DNA of 64,000 nt from JACVRW01 sp035650215 (GCA_035650215.1 DASRIC010000002.1:124001-188000), one strand, 5' to 3'. Shown: positions 1 through 8,896, counted from the stretch's first letter. Notes: generated by a model from the sequence alone, not told the origin. Numbers and translations: made by a program.

Positions 1-788
1 TGGGCTCCACCAAGGGCGACCTCGCTCGGGCCGTCGGCGACTCCCGCTTCGTCGGCGGCCACCCGATCGCGGGCGCGGAGACCGCCGGCGTCGAGCACGC
101 CCGCGCCGACCTGTTCCAGGGGGCGGTCTGGTACCTCACGCCGCACGAGCAGTCACAGGGCCTGCTCTACGAGCGCCTGCACCGCTTCCTGATCGACATC
201 GGCGCGCGGCCGGTGGCGGTCGACCCGGACACGCACGACCGGCTCGTGGCCGTGTTCAGCCACCTGCCGCACGTGCTCGCCAACGTGCTGGCCTCGCAGG
301 CCGCCGAGCGGCTGGCCGACCACGGCGAGGCGCTCCGCCAGGTAGGCCCGAGCTTCCGCGACATGACCCGCGTTGCGGGCTCCAATACGGCCATGTGGAG
401 CGACATCTATCGGGCCAACCGGGCGGCGATCGTGACGGAGATCCGGCGCTTCCGCGCCGAGCTCGAGCGGGTCGAGGAGCTGCTCGAGGGCGGCGACACC
501 GCCGGCTGGAACGACCGCGCGCGCCGCGACCGCCGCACCCTGGTCGAGGCCGCGCTCTCCGGCGGGGAGGTGCACGAGCTGCAGCTCACGGTGCCGAACC
601 GCCCGGGTATCGTCGCCCAGGTGGCCCTCGAGCTCGGGCGGGCGGGCGTGAACATCGTGGACATGGCACTCGCGCCGGCAGCCGACATGCGCTCGGGGGC
701 GATGACACTCTGGATCGCGGGCGACGAGGAGGCGGCCCGCGCCCGCGAGCTGATCGACGGGCTCGGCTTCCCGGTCGGCGAAGAGTGA
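1..788 (+). CDS. tyrA: Prephenate dehydrogenase, 3' part (5' end outside window)
   Basis: Converts prephenate to 4-hydroxyphenylpyruvate in tyrosine synthesis. About 261 codons are visible, read in the frame beginning at base 3. They open inside the catalytic domain with GSTKGD and then FVGGHPIAGAE, which is characteristic of the prephenate/arogenate dehydrogenase family. A helical region follows, with HLPHVLANVLAS. From about base 573 to the stop there is an ACT-type regulatory domain (LTVPNRPGIVAQVALELGRA), which in this family usually senses an aromatic amino acid. The N-terminal NAD-binding part lies upstream of the window. The TGA stop overlaps the GTG start of aroA, so the two aromatic-pathway genes are translationally coupled. 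Confidence 0.93.
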   Translation, partial: GSTKGDLARAVGDSRFVGGHPIAGAETAGVEHARADLFQGAVWYLTPHEQSQGLLYERLHRFLIDIGARPVAVDPDTHDRLVAVFSHLPHVLANVLASQAAERLADHGEALRQVGPSFRDMTRVAGSNTAMWSDIYRANRAAIVTEIRRFRAELERVEELLEGGDTAGWNDRARRDRRTLVEAALSGGEVHELQLTVPNRPGIVAQVALELGRAGVNIVDMALAPAADMRSGAMTLWIAGDEEAARARELIDGLGFPVGEE

Positions 789-2092
789 GCGCGAGCGCCC
801 GCTTCGAGCCGGCCGGCCCGCTGCGCGGCGACTACCGCCCGCCGGCCGACAAGTCGATCTCGCACCGGGCGGCGCTGTTCGCCGCCATGTGCGACGAGCC
901 GGTGCGGATCGTGAACTACCTCGAGTCGGCCGACACGCGCTCAACGCTCGACGCCGTGCTCTCGCTCGGCGCCGGCGTCGAGGAGGGCGACGGCGACGGG
1001 CGGGTGCTCGTCCGCGGCGTCGGCCTCCACGCTCCGCTCGAGGCCACCGGCGGGCTGATCGGCGTGGGCAACGCTGGCACGCTGATGCGCCTGCTGCCGG
1101 GCTGGCTCGCCGGCGTGCCCGGCGGGGTCTGGACCCTCGACGGCGACGAGTCGATCCGCCGCCGCCCGGTCGACCGCGTGGCCGAGCCGCTGCGCGCGAT
1201 GGGCGCCGGGGTGGAGGCGCGCGAGGGCCGCTACCCGCCGTTCACGGTCAGCGGAGCGCGGCTCACGGGGATCGAGTACGAGCTGCCGGTGGCGAGCGCG
1301 CAGGTCAAGTCGTGCGTGCTGATGGCCGGGTTGCTGGCGGCGGGGTCGACCACGGTGCTGGAGCGGGCGATGAGCCGCGACCACACCGAGCGCCTGCTCC
1401 GGCTCGCCCGCGCGCCGTTCGAGCGCGACGGCACGCGCGTGACGGTCGCGGCGACGGACGAGCTCGAGCTGGAGGAGATCGTGGTGCCCGGCGACCCCTC
1501 ATCCGCGGCCTTTCTCGTGGCCGCCGCCCTGCTGGTGCCCGGCTCGCGCATCGTGGTCCGCGACGTGGGGCTCAACTGGACGCGCACGGGCTTCCTTCGC
1601 ATCGCCCAGCGGATGGGGGCCGTGATCGTGGGCGACCTGGAGCAGCCGGGCACGGAGAGCGACCGCGAGCCGGTGGGCGAGCTCGACGTGGCGTCGGGAC
1701 CGCTCGAGGCGACCGAGGTCGGGCCCGACGAGGTGCCGCTGGCGATCGACGAGCTGACGCTCGTGGGCCTGCTGGGCGCGTGCGCCAACGGTGAGACCGT
1801 GGTGCGCGGTGCGGCCGAGCTGCGGCTCAAGGAGTCGGACCGGATCGCCGGCGTGGTGGAGGGCCTGAGTGCCCTCGGGGCCGACATCGAAGCCACCGAG
1901 GACGGCTTCGCGGTGCGCGGCGACGGCTCGCGGCTACGCGGCGGCACCATCGACGCGCGCGGCGACCACCGCATGGCGATGCTGGGCGCCGTGGCCGGCC
2001 TGGCGTCGCTCGAGGGCGTGGAGGTGCTCGGGATGGACGCCGCGGCGGTGTCCTACCCGGGCTTCGAGGCCGACCTCCACGCGCTCGTCTGA
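785..2092 (+). CDS. aroA: 3-phosphoshikimate 1-carboxyvinyltransferase (EPSP synthase)
   Basis: Sixth step of the shikimate pathway: transfers enolpyruvate from PEP to shikimate-3-phosphate. The start is the GTG whose last two bases belong to the tyrA stop. It gives 435 residues, normal for the family, and places the conserved PADKSISHR (Lys about 23) near the N-terminus as expected. Other family landmarks are GNAGTLMR (about 95-102), SRDHTERLL in the middle, RLKESDR (about 347) and DHRMAM (about 394). The open frame extends upstream of 785, but that part lies over tyrA and has no family similarity. The tyrA-aroA coupling fits a small aromatic amino acid operon. Confidence 0.95.
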   Translation: MSASARFEPAGPLRGDYRPPADKSISHRAALFAAMCDEPVRIVNYLESADTRSTLDAVLSLGAGVEEGDGDGRVLVRGVGLHAPLEATGGLIGVGNAGTLMRLLPGWLAGVPGGVWTLDGDESIRRRPVDRVAEPLRAMGAGVEAREGRYPPFTVSGARLTGIEYELPVASAQVKSCVLMAGLLAAGSTTVLERAMSRDHTERLLRLARAPFERDGTRVTVAATDELELEEIVVPGDPSSAAFLVAAALLVPGSRIVVRDVGLNWTRTGFLRIAQRMGAVIVGDLEQPGTESDREPVGELDVASGPLEATEVGPDEVPLAIDELTLVGLLGACANGETVVRGAAELRLKESDRIAGVVEGLSALGADIEATEDGFAVRGDGSRLRGGTIDARGDHRMAMLGAVAGLASLEGVEVLGMDAAAVSYPGFEADLHALV

Positions 2093-2118
2093 GCTTCCCC
2101 TTCCGCCGTTGAAGGCCA

Positions 2119-2124
2119 TAGGGT
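2119..2124 (+). promoter_or_regulatory. Predicted -10 box TAGGGT
   Basis: TANNNT hexamer 10 bp before the GTG at 2135, with no purine-rich ribosome site in between. It matches the spacing seen at many starts in this window. Confidence 0.4.
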
Positions 2125-2134
2125 TCAGGGCCCG

Positions 2135-2515
2135 GTGTACGACACGCTGCTCTTCCTGCACCTCCTTGCCGCGTTCCTTGTTGTGATCACGGCGGTCACC
2201 TACAGCGCGGTCGCGCTCGGCGCCGACACCGGCGGGCGGTCGCTCACGGTCGCGAACATCTGCTGGGACGTCGGCGGGCTCGGCACCCTGATCCTCGGCA
2301 TCTGGCTCGCGCTCGACGTGGACGGCTACGAGGTCTGGGACGGCTGGATCCTCGGCGCGATCGTGGTCTGGGCGTTCGCCACCGAATCGGGTCGCCGCGC
2401 GCGGGCCGAGTTCGAGTCCGGCGAGGGCGCGGGGCGCGCGTCGCTCATGCACTGGCTGCGCACGGGGCTCGTGATCCTCCTGCTCGTGCTCATGGTCTGG
2501 AAGCCGGGCGCGTGA
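2135..2515 (+). CDS. Small integral membrane protein, unknown function
   Basis: A 126-residue protein with a GTG start and about four hydrophobic segments: residues 4-24, 44-60, 68-83 and the C-terminal LVILLLVLMVW. The TM1 region contains LLFLHLLAAFLVVITAV, with a histidine in the helix, and the next gene product has a similar LFLHVLGAMVLVG helix. This suggests the two are distant paralogues or two halves of one membrane module, resembling DUF2269 or CopD-like small membrane proteins. The stop overlaps the start of the following gene (GTGA), so the two are coupled. No enzymatic motif is visible and the function is unknown. Confidence 0.7.
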   Translation: MYDTLLFLHLLAAFLVVITAVTYSAVALGADTGGRSLTVANICWDVGGLGTLILGIWLALDVDGYEVWDGWILGAIVVWAFATESGRRARAEFESGEGAGRASLMHWLRTGLVILLLVLMVWKPGA

Positions 2516-2973
2516 GCGCGCTGGCCGCCACCCGGCCGGACAGCTGGGAGCTGCCGCTGTTCCTGCACGTGCTCGGCGCGATGGTGCTCGTGGGCGCGCT
2601 CGTGCTGGCATTCACCTCGCTGGCCGGCGCGGGGCGGGCCGGGTCCGGCACAGCGCTCAGGGTCGGCTACCGCGCGCTGCTGCTCGCCTCGATCCCGGCC
2701 TGGATCGTGATGCGGGTCGCGGCGCAGTGGCTTGCGGACGAGGAGAACGTCGCGGACCTCGACGCGGCCTGGATCAACCTCGGCTACTCCACCTCGGAGA
2801 GCTCGCTGGTGTTCCTGATCGCCGCCACCGTCTGCGCGGGAATCGCCGCCCGCCGGGTGCGCGCCGAGAAGGGCGAGGGATCCGGCCTGGCGCTAGCCGC
2901 GAGCATCCTGATCGGCATCGTGCTGCTGGCCTACGCCGTAACGATCTGGGCAATGGCCACCAAGCCGACGTAG
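2512..2973 (+). CDS. Small integral membrane protein, unknown function (paired with upstream gene)
   Basis: A 153-residue protein starting at the GTG that overlaps the preceding stop. Four hydrophobic segments are visible, at about residues 15-38, 52-68, 96-113 and 124-146. A conserved-looking ELPLFLHVLGAMVLVGALVL helix matches the first helix of the upstream protein. A short polar stretch (AQWLADEENVADLDAAWINLGYSTSES) lies between TM2 and TM3 and may be extracytoplasmic. The pair sits between aroA and cmk with tight spacing but has no evident link to aromatic or nucleotide metabolism. Family not identified. Confidence 0.68.
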   Translation: MSALAATRPDSWELPLFLHVLGAMVLVGALVLAFTSLAGAGRAGSGTALRVGYRALLLASIPAWIVMRVAAQWLADEENVADLDAAWINLGYSTSESSLVFLIAATVCAGIAARRVRAEKGEGSGLALAASILIGIVLLAYAVTIWAMATKPT

Positions 2974-2996
2974 GCCGCGCGCGCTCGCCACGCCGT

Positions 2997-3002
2997 TAGC
3001 CT
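2997..3002 (+). promoter_or_regulatory. Predicted -10 box TAGCCT for cmk
   Basis: TAGCCT lies 9 bp before the cmk ATG, which leaves essentially no untranslated leader. Confidence 0.5.
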
Positions 3003-3011
3003 CCCGCGGCG

Positions 3012-3623
3012 ATGGTGGTGGCGATCGACGGGCCCGCGGGAGCGGGCAAGAGCACGGTCGCGCGCGCGGCGGCGCGGGCGCTCGGCTTCCCCTTCCTCGA
3101 CTCGGGGGCGATGTACCGGGCCGTCGGCCTGATGACGCTCCGCCATGGCGGAGCGGCGTCGGAGCAGGCGGAGCGCCTCGAGATCCAGCTCGGCGAGCGG
3201 GTGATCGCGAACGGCGAGGACGTGACCGACGCGATCCGCACGCCCGAGGTGTCGGAGGCCGCCTCGAAGGTGGCCACCAACGACCGCGTGCGGGCGGCGC
3301 TCGTGGAGAAGCAGCGGGCGCTGCTCGACGCCGGCGACTGGGTGGCCGAGGGGCGCGACATCGGCACGGTCGTGGCGCCGGACGCCGCCGTGAAGGTCTT
3401 CCTCAACGCCTCGCCGGAGGAACGGGCGCGGCGCCGCGCGGCCGAGCTCGGCACGGACCTCGACACGGTGCTGCGCGACCAGGCGCTGCGCGACGCCCAG
3501 GACATGGGCCGCGAGCACTCGCCGCTGGCGGTGGCCCCCGGCGCGGTCGAGCTCGACACCACCGGCCTGTCGGTCGACGAGGTGGTCGCCCGGATCGTCG
3601 AGCTCGTGGAACGCGCCCGGTGA
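3012..3623 (+). CDS. cmk: Cytidylate kinase
   Basis: Phosphorylates CMP and dCMP using ATP. The 203-residue protein begins with the P-loop IDGPAGAGKSTVARAAA (residues 5-21), followed by FLDSGAMYRAVGL, the CMP-binding region typical of Cmk. Later come VAEGRDIGTVVAPDA and the lid-like region SPEERARRRAAEL. Length is slightly short for the family (about 215-230). The ATG is chosen because it places the P-loop at the N-terminus and follows a -10 box. The stop overlaps the GTG of der; the cmk-der pair is conserved in many actinobacteria. Confidence 0.95.
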   Translation: MVVAIDGPAGAGKSTVARAAARALGFPFLDSGAMYRAVGLMTLRHGGAASEQAERLEIQLGERVIANGEDVTDAIRTPEVSEAASKVATNDRVRAALVEKQRALLDAGDWVAEGRDIGTVVAPDAAVKVFLNASPEERARRRAAELGTDLDTVLRDQALRDAQDMGREHSPLAVAPGAVELDTTGLSVDEVVARIVELVERAR

Positions 3624-4912
3624 GGCGCCCGGCGGTCGCGGTCGTCGGCTATCCCAACGTCGGCAAGTCCACGCTCGTGAACCGGCTCTCGGACACGCGC
3701 GAGGCGGTGGTGCACGAGCAGGCCGGTGTGACCCGCGACCGCAAGGAGGTGGACGCCGACTGGAACGGCGTGGCGTTCACACTGATCGATACCGGGGGAG
3801 TGGACTTCGCGGGCGAGCACGAGCTGGCCGAGGAGATCCGCCGCCAGGCGCTCGTGGCGATCCAAGAGGCCGATCTCGCGGTGTTCGTGGTCGACGCGCG
3901 TGCCGGCCTCCGGCCGGGCGACGCCGAGCTGGCGCGCGAGCTGCGCGGCGGGCGCGTGCCGGTGATCGTGGCCGCCAACAAGGTCGACGACCCCCGCCAG
4001 CAGGGGCTCGCCGCCGAGTTCTACGGGCTCGGGCTGGGCGACCCCGTGCCGGTCTCGGCCACTCAGGGCCTCGGGACCGGAGACCTGCTCGACCTGGTGG
4101 TGTCGCGCCTGCCCGCGGGCGGGGACGAAGCGGGCGAGGTCACCCGGCTCGCCGTGATCGGGCGCCCGAACGTGGGCAAGTCGTCGCTCGTGAACCGCCT
4201 GCTGGGCGAGGAGCGGGTGATCGTGGCGCCCGTGGCGGGCACCACGCGCGACTCGATCGACACGCGTATCTCGTTCGAGGGACGGGACGTGGTGCTCGTG
4301 GACACTGCGGGGCTCCGGCCGCGCGGCAAGGTCGCCGGGAGCGTGGACTGGTACGCCCAGCTGCGCTCCGAGCGGGCCGCGGAGCGCGCCGCGGTCGCGA
4401 TCGTGGTCTGCGACGCGAGCGAGGGGCTCACCACCGAGGACATGCGCGTGGCCGAGATGGCGATGAAGCAGAAGTGCGCCACCGTGCTGGCGCTCAACAA
4501 GTGGGACCTCACCCGTACGGACCTCGAGGACGCCAAGGGCCGCAGCGGGCGCAAGCTGCGCCAGCGCCCCCAGGTGATGGCGGTCTCGGCGCTCACGGGC
4601 CGCGGGCTCAAGCGCCTGGTTGCCGCGGCGCTCGCGCTCGCCGACCTCTCGGCGGAGCGCATCCCCACCCCGGAGCTCAACCGCTTCGTCTCGGACCTCC
4701 AGTCGCTGCGCGAGCCGCCGGCGCTGCGCGGCAAGCGCCTGCGCCTCTACTACATGGCCCAGTTCGAGACCTCGCCGCCGCGCTTCGCGATCCAGGTCAA
4801 CGACCGCGGGCGGGTGACGCGCGACTACGCATACTTCCTCGAGAACCGCTTGCGGGAGCGTTACGGGCTCCAGGGCGTGCCGCTCGTGATCGACTTCAAG
4901 ACGAGCGGGTAG
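3620..4912 (+). CDS. der: Ribosome biogenesis GTPase Der (EngA)
   Basis: Double GTPase needed for 50S subunit assembly. The 430 residues contain two G domains. The first has GYPNVGKST near residue 10, DTGG, and NKVD near 120. The second has GRPNVGKSS near 180, DTAG, and NKWD near 293. A C-terminal KH-like domain follows, ending in FKTSG. The GTG start overlaps the cmk stop (GTGA). Domain order and length match the family. The 3' end lies a few bases from metK. Confidence 0.96.
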   Translation: MRRPAVAVVGYPNVGKSTLVNRLSDTREAVVHEQAGVTRDRKEVDADWNGVAFTLIDTGGVDFAGEHELAEEIRRQALVAIQEADLAVFVVDARAGLRPGDAELARELRGGRVPVIVAANKVDDPRQQGLAAEFYGLGLGDPVPVSATQGLGTGDLLDLVVSRLPAGGDEAGEVTRLAVIGRPNVGKSSLVNRLLGEERVIVAPVAGTTRDSIDTRISFEGRDVVLVDTAGLRPRGKVAGSVDWYAQLRSERAAERAAVAIVVCDASEGLTTEDMRVAEMAMKQKCATVLALNKWDLTRTDLEDAKGRSGRKLRQRPQVMAVSALTGRGLKRLVAAALALADLSAERIPTPELNRFVSDLQSLREPPALRGKRLRLYYMAQFETSPPRFAIQVNDRGRVTRDYAYFLENRLRERYGLQGVPLVIDFKTSG

Positions 4913-4920
4913 GCCATGTG

Positions 4921-4926
4921 TACCCT
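4921..4926 (+). promoter_or_regulatory. Predicted -10 box TACCCT for metK
   Basis: TACCCT ends 10 bp before the ATG at 4937 and lies just after the der stop. It supports 4937 rather than 4916 as the metK start. No SAM riboswitch fits in this gap. Confidence 0.42.
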
Positions 4927-4936
4927 TCCCGGCCTC

Positions 4937-6184
4937 ATGACGACCCAGCCGCTGACCGACAACGAGTTCCTGTTCACGTCCGAGTCCGTCACCGAGGGCC
5001 ACCCGGACAAGGTCGCCGACCAGATCTCCGACGGCGTCCTCGACGCCGTGATGCGCGACGACCCGGCGGGCCGCGTGGCGTGCGAGACGCTTGTGAACAC
5101 CGGCCTCGTGGTGGTGTCGGGCGAGATCTCGACCGACACCTACGTGGACATCCAGGAGGTGGCGCGCGAGACGATTCGCAAGATCGGCTACGTGGACGCG
5201 GACCTGGGCTTCTCCGCGGACTCGGCGGCGGTGCTGAACGCGATCGACAAGCAGTCGCCCGACATCGCGCAGGGAGTCGACCAGGCCTACGAGGCGCGTA
5301 CCGACGCCTCCGACGACGACGAGCTCGACGTGGCCGGCGCGGGAGACCAGGGGATGATGTTCGGCTACGCGTCGGATGAGACGCCCGAGCTGATGCCGCT
5401 GCCGATCTCGCTCGCGCACCGGCTGGCAAAGCGCCTGGCGGACGTGCGCCAGGCCGAGGTGCTGCCGTATCTGCGCCCTGACGGCAAGACGCAGGTGTCG
5501 GTGCGCTATCGCGACGGCAAGCCGGTCGAGATCGAGAAGCTCCTGATCTCGACCCAGCACAAGGAGGGCGCCGAGTCGCTGATCCCGGACGACCTCTGGG
5601 AGCACGTGGTGGAGCCGATCCTGCCGCGCGACCTCTACGACTCGACGAAGCTCCGCAAGAGCTTCCTGGTCAACCCGACGGGCCGCTTCGTGATCGGCGG
5701 ACCGGTGGGCGACGCCGGCCTCACCGGCCGCAAGATCATCGTGGACACCTACGGCGGGATGGCGCGCCACGGCGGCGGCGCCTTCTCGGGCAAGGACCCG
5801 TCCAAGGTCGATCGCTCGGCCGCCTACGCGGCCCGCTACGTGGCCAAGAACATCGTGGCCGCCGGGCTGGCTGAGCGCTGCGAGGTGCAGGTGGCCTACG
5901 CGATCGGCGTGGCCCACCCGGTGTCGGTGATGGTGGAGACCTTCGGCACGGAGAAGGTCGCCCGCTCGACGATCACCGCGCTCGTGGCCGAGCACTTCGA
6001 CCTGCGCCCGGGCGCCTTCCGCGAGTACCTCGACCTGCACCGGCCGATCTACCAGAAGACGGCGGCCTACGGCCACTTCGGCCGCGAGGACCACGACTTC
6101 ACCTGGGAGAAGACCGACAAGGCGGACCTTCTGCGCTCAGCGGCCGGCCTGGGCGAGCGCAACGCGGCGCCGGCGGGGGCGTAG
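4937..6184 (+). CDS. metK: S-adenosylmethionine synthetase
   Basis: Makes SAM from methionine and ATP. The 415-residue protein starts MTTQPLTDNEFLFTSESV, and TSESVTEGHPDK follows immediately as in the whole family. GAGDQGMMFGYA (about 140) binds ATP/methionine, and GGGAFSGKDPSKVDRSAAY (about 275-293) is the phosphate loop. An in-frame ATG at 4916 would add seven non-conserved residues; 4937 is preferred because a -10 box sits between the two. The gene is cytoplasmic and stands alone after der. Its 3' neighbour is a decayed gene on the opposite strand. Confidence 0.96.
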   Translation: MTTQPLTDNEFLFTSESVTEGHPDKVADQISDGVLDAVMRDDPAGRVACETLVNTGLVVVSGEISTDTYVDIQEVARETIRKIGYVDADLGFSADSAAVLNAIDKQSPDIAQGVDQAYEARTDASDDDELDVAGAGDQGMMFGYASDETPELMPLPISLAHRLAKRLADVRQAEVLPYLRPDGKTQVSVRYRDGKPVEIEKLLISTQHKEGAESLIPDDLWEHVVEPILPRDLYDSTKLRKSFLVNPTGRFVIGGPVGDAGLTGRKIIVDTYGGMARHGGGAFSGKDPSKVDRSAAYAARYVAKNIVAAGLAERCEVQVAYAIGVAHPVSVMVETFGTEKVARSTITALVAEHFDLRPGAFREYLDLHRPIYQKTAAYGHFGREDHDFTWEKTDKADLLRSAAGLGERNAAPAGA

Positions 6185-6195
6185 GCCGGCGCGGC

Positions 6196-6677
6196 CTACC
6201 CGCCCGAGCGCACGCGGAACACCTCTACGTCGCCGCTCACGCCCTTGAAGCGGCGGCGGCCGACCGCAGACCAGGAGTAGCCCTCGCCGGGCGGCGCCGC
6301 GCACCTCTGGTGAGGCCACCACGCTGCCGCGACGGGCGAACGCTGTCAGGCGGGCGGCCAGGTTCACGGGGCCGGCCGTACCGGCGGCTCGACCGCGTCC
6401 TCGAGTGAGCTCTCGAAGCCGCCGATCACCGTGCCCAGCCGGTCGGGCGGCACCTGCTCGCCGAGGCTCGTAAAGCCCACGATGTCGACGAAGCCGGCGC
6501 TTATCGGCTGCGCGCTGGGGAGGCGCCCGCTCTCGAGCTCCGCCTGACCGACCACGGCCTGGCGCACCTGCTCGCCGAGGCGCAGGTTCAGCATGTGCTC
6601 GAGCGTCGGCCCCGCCAGCGGCCGAGGTCGCGCTCGGTGTCGCCCGGGCGCAGGAGGGCCTCGCCCCAGAGGGACAT
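6196..6677 (-). pseudogene. Decayed class III adenylate/guanylate cyclase gene
   Basis: Read on the - strand, pieces of an actinobacterial class III cyclase appear in order but in different frames. From 6677 there is MSLWGEALLRPGDTERDLG. Next, in another frame, LEHMLNLRLGEQVRQAVVG and FVDIVGFTSLGEQVPPDRL, the start of the cyclase catalytic domain with its metal-binding Asp, as far as VEPPVR. Then comes NLAARLTAFARRGSVVASPEV, and finally, in a third frame, GYSWSAVGRRRFKGV with VFRVRSGG and a stop at 6196-6198. The core between VEPPVR and NLAARL, holding the second metal Asp and the transition-state residues, is missing. At least two frameshifts plus an internal deletion make it non-functional. 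Its 5' end is cut off by the priA promoter. Confidence 0.75.
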
Positions 6678-6709
6678 GGTGCCTGAGATTGGCTGTCCGC
6701 TCGCCGTCG

Positions 6710-6715
6710 TACGTT
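6710..6715 (+). promoter_or_regulatory. Predicted -10 box TACGTT for priA
   Basis: TACGTT is followed by exactly 6 bp and then the GTG of priA. A start 7 bp after the box would fall on the first base of the start codon (leaderless). Confidence 0.5.
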
Positions 6716-6721
6716 TGCCGG

Positions 6722-8896
6722 GTGATCGCCAAGGTCGAGCCGCTCACCCCTGCGCGCGCCCTGCGCGGGCCTTTCGACTACCTGCTCGCGGGCCCGATGG
6801 AGCGCGTGGGCGTGGGGAGCATGCTCGTCGTGCCGTTCGGCCGCCGGCGGCTGCTCGGCGTCGTGGTCGATCTGGCCGAGGAGAGCGAGCTGCCGCTGGA
6901 GCGGCTGGTCGAGCCGATCGCCGCGCTCGAGGCGGATCTGCCCGGCTCGCTCGTGCGTCTCGGCCTCTGGGTGGCACGCGAGTACGTGTCCACGCCCGCT
7001 CGCGGGCTGGCACTGGTCCTGCCGCCCGGGACGGGCACCGGCGCGGCCCGCCCGCTGCGGCCGCGGCGCTCGCTCAGGGCCTCGATCACCCCCGGCGGCG
7101 AGCAGGCGCTCGCGGGCGCGGCTCGGCTCGGTGCCCGCCAGCGGGCGGCCCTCGAGGGCGTGGCCGGTGGGGCCGTGGGGGCCGCGGTGCTGGCGCGCCG
7201 GGCGGGCTGTGCCCATTCGACCCTTCGCAGCCTCGAGCGCCGAGGGCTCCTGCGGCTCGAGCACGCCGCGGAGCCGCCGCGGCGGCCGCGCGTCGAGCCC
7301 GTCGGAGCGCCGGCCACCCGAGTCGAGCTCACCGGCGACCAGCGGCACGCGCTTGACGCGATCGCGGCTCGGCTCGAGGGCGGGGCCGAGGCCGGCGGCC
7401 GCCCGCTGCTCCTCCACGGGGTCACCGGCTCCGGCAAGACCGAGGTCTACCTGCGCGCCGTGGCCGCCGCCCTCGAGCGCGGCCGCTCGGCGATCGTGCT
7501 GGTCCCGGAGATCGCGCTCACGCCGCAGACCGCGGGGCGCTTCGTCGAGCGTTTCGGCGACGCCGTGGCGGTGATGCACTCGCGCCTCTCGCAGCGCGAG
7601 CGCTACGACGAGTGGTGGCGCATGCGGCGCGGCGAGGCGCGCGTGTGCGTTGGGCCACGCTCGGCCGTCTTCGCCCCGTTCTCCGACCTCGGGCTGATCG
7701 TGATCGACGAGGAGCACGACGGCTCCTACAAGCAGGAGGGCGACCCTCGTTACGACGCGCGCACCGTCGCCGAGCGCCGCGCCGCCGAGGAGGAAGTGCT
7801 GCTCGTGGCCGGCAGCGCCACCCCGCGGCCCGAGAGCATGCTGCGCTACGAGCGCATCGGGTTGCCCGCGCGGGTCGACGGCCGGGGGCTGCCGCCCGTC
7901 GAGCTGGTGGGCATGGCGGGCAGCCGCGGCGCCCTCCACGAGCGCACCCGGCGGGCACTTGACGAGGTGCGCCGGGGCGAGGAGAAGGCGATCGTGCTGC
8001 TCAACCGGCGCGGCTGGTCGAACTTCCTGTCCTGCCGCGCCTGCGCGCGGGTCTGGGAGTGCCCGAACTGCGACGTCACGCTCGTGCTGCACCGCGCGGC
8101 GGCCGGCATGGCCTGCCACCACTGCGGCCACCGGGAGCCGGTTCCGCGTGCCTGCCCCGACTGCGGCTCGGTCACCGTTGCACGTCACGGCTCCGGCACC
8201 GAGCAGCTCGAGCAGGAGCTCGAGGCGCTCGTGGCGCCGCTGCCGGTGTTCCGGCTCGACTCCGACGTGGCGGCGGCGGCCGGCGTGGCCTCGGTGCTGC
8301 GCCGCTTCGACCGCGCCTCCTCCGGCGTCCTCGTGGGCACCCAGATGGTGGCCAAGGGTCACGACTTCCCCGACGTCACGCTCGGCGTTGTGCTCGACGC
8401 CGACGCCACGCTGCGCTTCCCCGACTTCCGCGCCGAGGAGCGCACCTTCGCCCTCGTGGCGCAGCTCGCGGGTCGAAGCGGGCGCGGCGCCCGCCCGGGG
8501 AGCGTGATCGTGCAGGCGCTCGACCCGTCGGCGCGCGCGCTCGAGCAGGCGGCCCGCCACGACGCCGGCGGCTTTCTCGCGGGCGAGCTCGAGCGGCGCG
8601 AGCTGCTCGGCTACCCGCCCTTCGGGCACCTGATCCGCGTGGTCTGCTCGGCCGGCGAGGCCGGGCCCGAGCTGGTCGCGGCGCGCGCCGTGCTGGAGCG
8701 AATCGTCGCGGCCGGCGTGCCCGCGCTCGGCCCGGCGCCGCTGTTCCGGCGCCAGGGCCGCTACCGGGCGCAGCTGGTCGTCCGCGCACGCGACCGGCAC
8801 AAGGCGATCGGCGCGGTGCGAGCCGCGGTCGAAGCGGTGGCGGCCGAGCGCACGCACGGCGCCGCCAGCTTCGCCGTCGACGTCGACCCTCAGTGA
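6722..8896 (+). CDS. priA: Replication restart helicase PriA
   Basis: Rebuilds replication forks by unwinding DNA and loading the replisome. The start is the GTG at 6722, giving VIAKVEPLTPARALRGPFDY, the typical N-terminal DNA-binding domain; upstream in-frame codons belong to the promoter and pseudogene. The protein has 724 residues. Walker A GVTGSGKTE lies near 233 and the DEEH box near 329, followed by the SATPRPESM motif. A zinc-binding region at about 438-481 carries four CxxC pairs. Many high-GC actinobacteria carry PriA forms described as lacking intact helicase motifs, whereas all motifs appear present here. The gene stands alone between the cyclase remnant and def. Confidence 0.95.
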   Translation: MIAKVEPLTPARALRGPFDYLLAGPMERVGVGSMLVVPFGRRRLLGVVVDLAEESELPLERLVEPIAALEADLPGSLVRLGLWVAREYVSTPARGLALVLPPGTGTGAARPLRPRRSLRASITPGGEQALAGAARLGARQRAALEGVAGGAVGAAVLARRAGCAHSTLRSLERRGLLRLEHAAEPPRRPRVEPVGAPATRVELTGDQRHALDAIAARLEGGAEAGGRPLLLHGVTGSGKTEVYLRAVAAALERGRSAIVLVPEIALTPQTAGRFVERFGDAVAVMHSRLSQRERYDEWWRMRRGEARVCVGPRSAVFAPFSDLGLIVIDEEHDGSYKQEGDPRYDARTVAERRAAEEEVLLVAGSATPRPESMLRYERIGLPARVDGRGLPPVELVGMAGSRGALHERTRRALDEVRRGEEKAIVLLNRRGWSNFLSCRACARVWECPNCDVTLVLHRAAAGMACHHCGHREPVPRACPDCGSVTVARHGSGTEQLEQELEALVAPLPVFRLDSDVAAAAGVASVLRRFDRASSGVLVGTQMVAKGHDFPDVTLGVVLDADATLRFPDFRAEERTFALVAQLAGRSGRGARPGSVIVQALDPSARALEQAARHDAGGFLAGELERRELLGYPPFGHLIRVVCSAGEAGPELVAARAVLERIVAAGVPALGPAPLFRRQGRYRAQLVVRARDRHKAIGAVRAAVEAVAAERTHGAASFAVDVDPQ

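Noticed and set aside
4913..4936. SAM riboswitch before metK
   Set aside because: Only 24 bp separate the der stop from the chosen start.
2996..6094. A 1032-codon open frame on the - strand opposite cmk, der and metK
   Set aside because: It is a mirror of the high-GC third positions of three well-recognised genes. The peptide is Arg/His/Val-rich with no domain.
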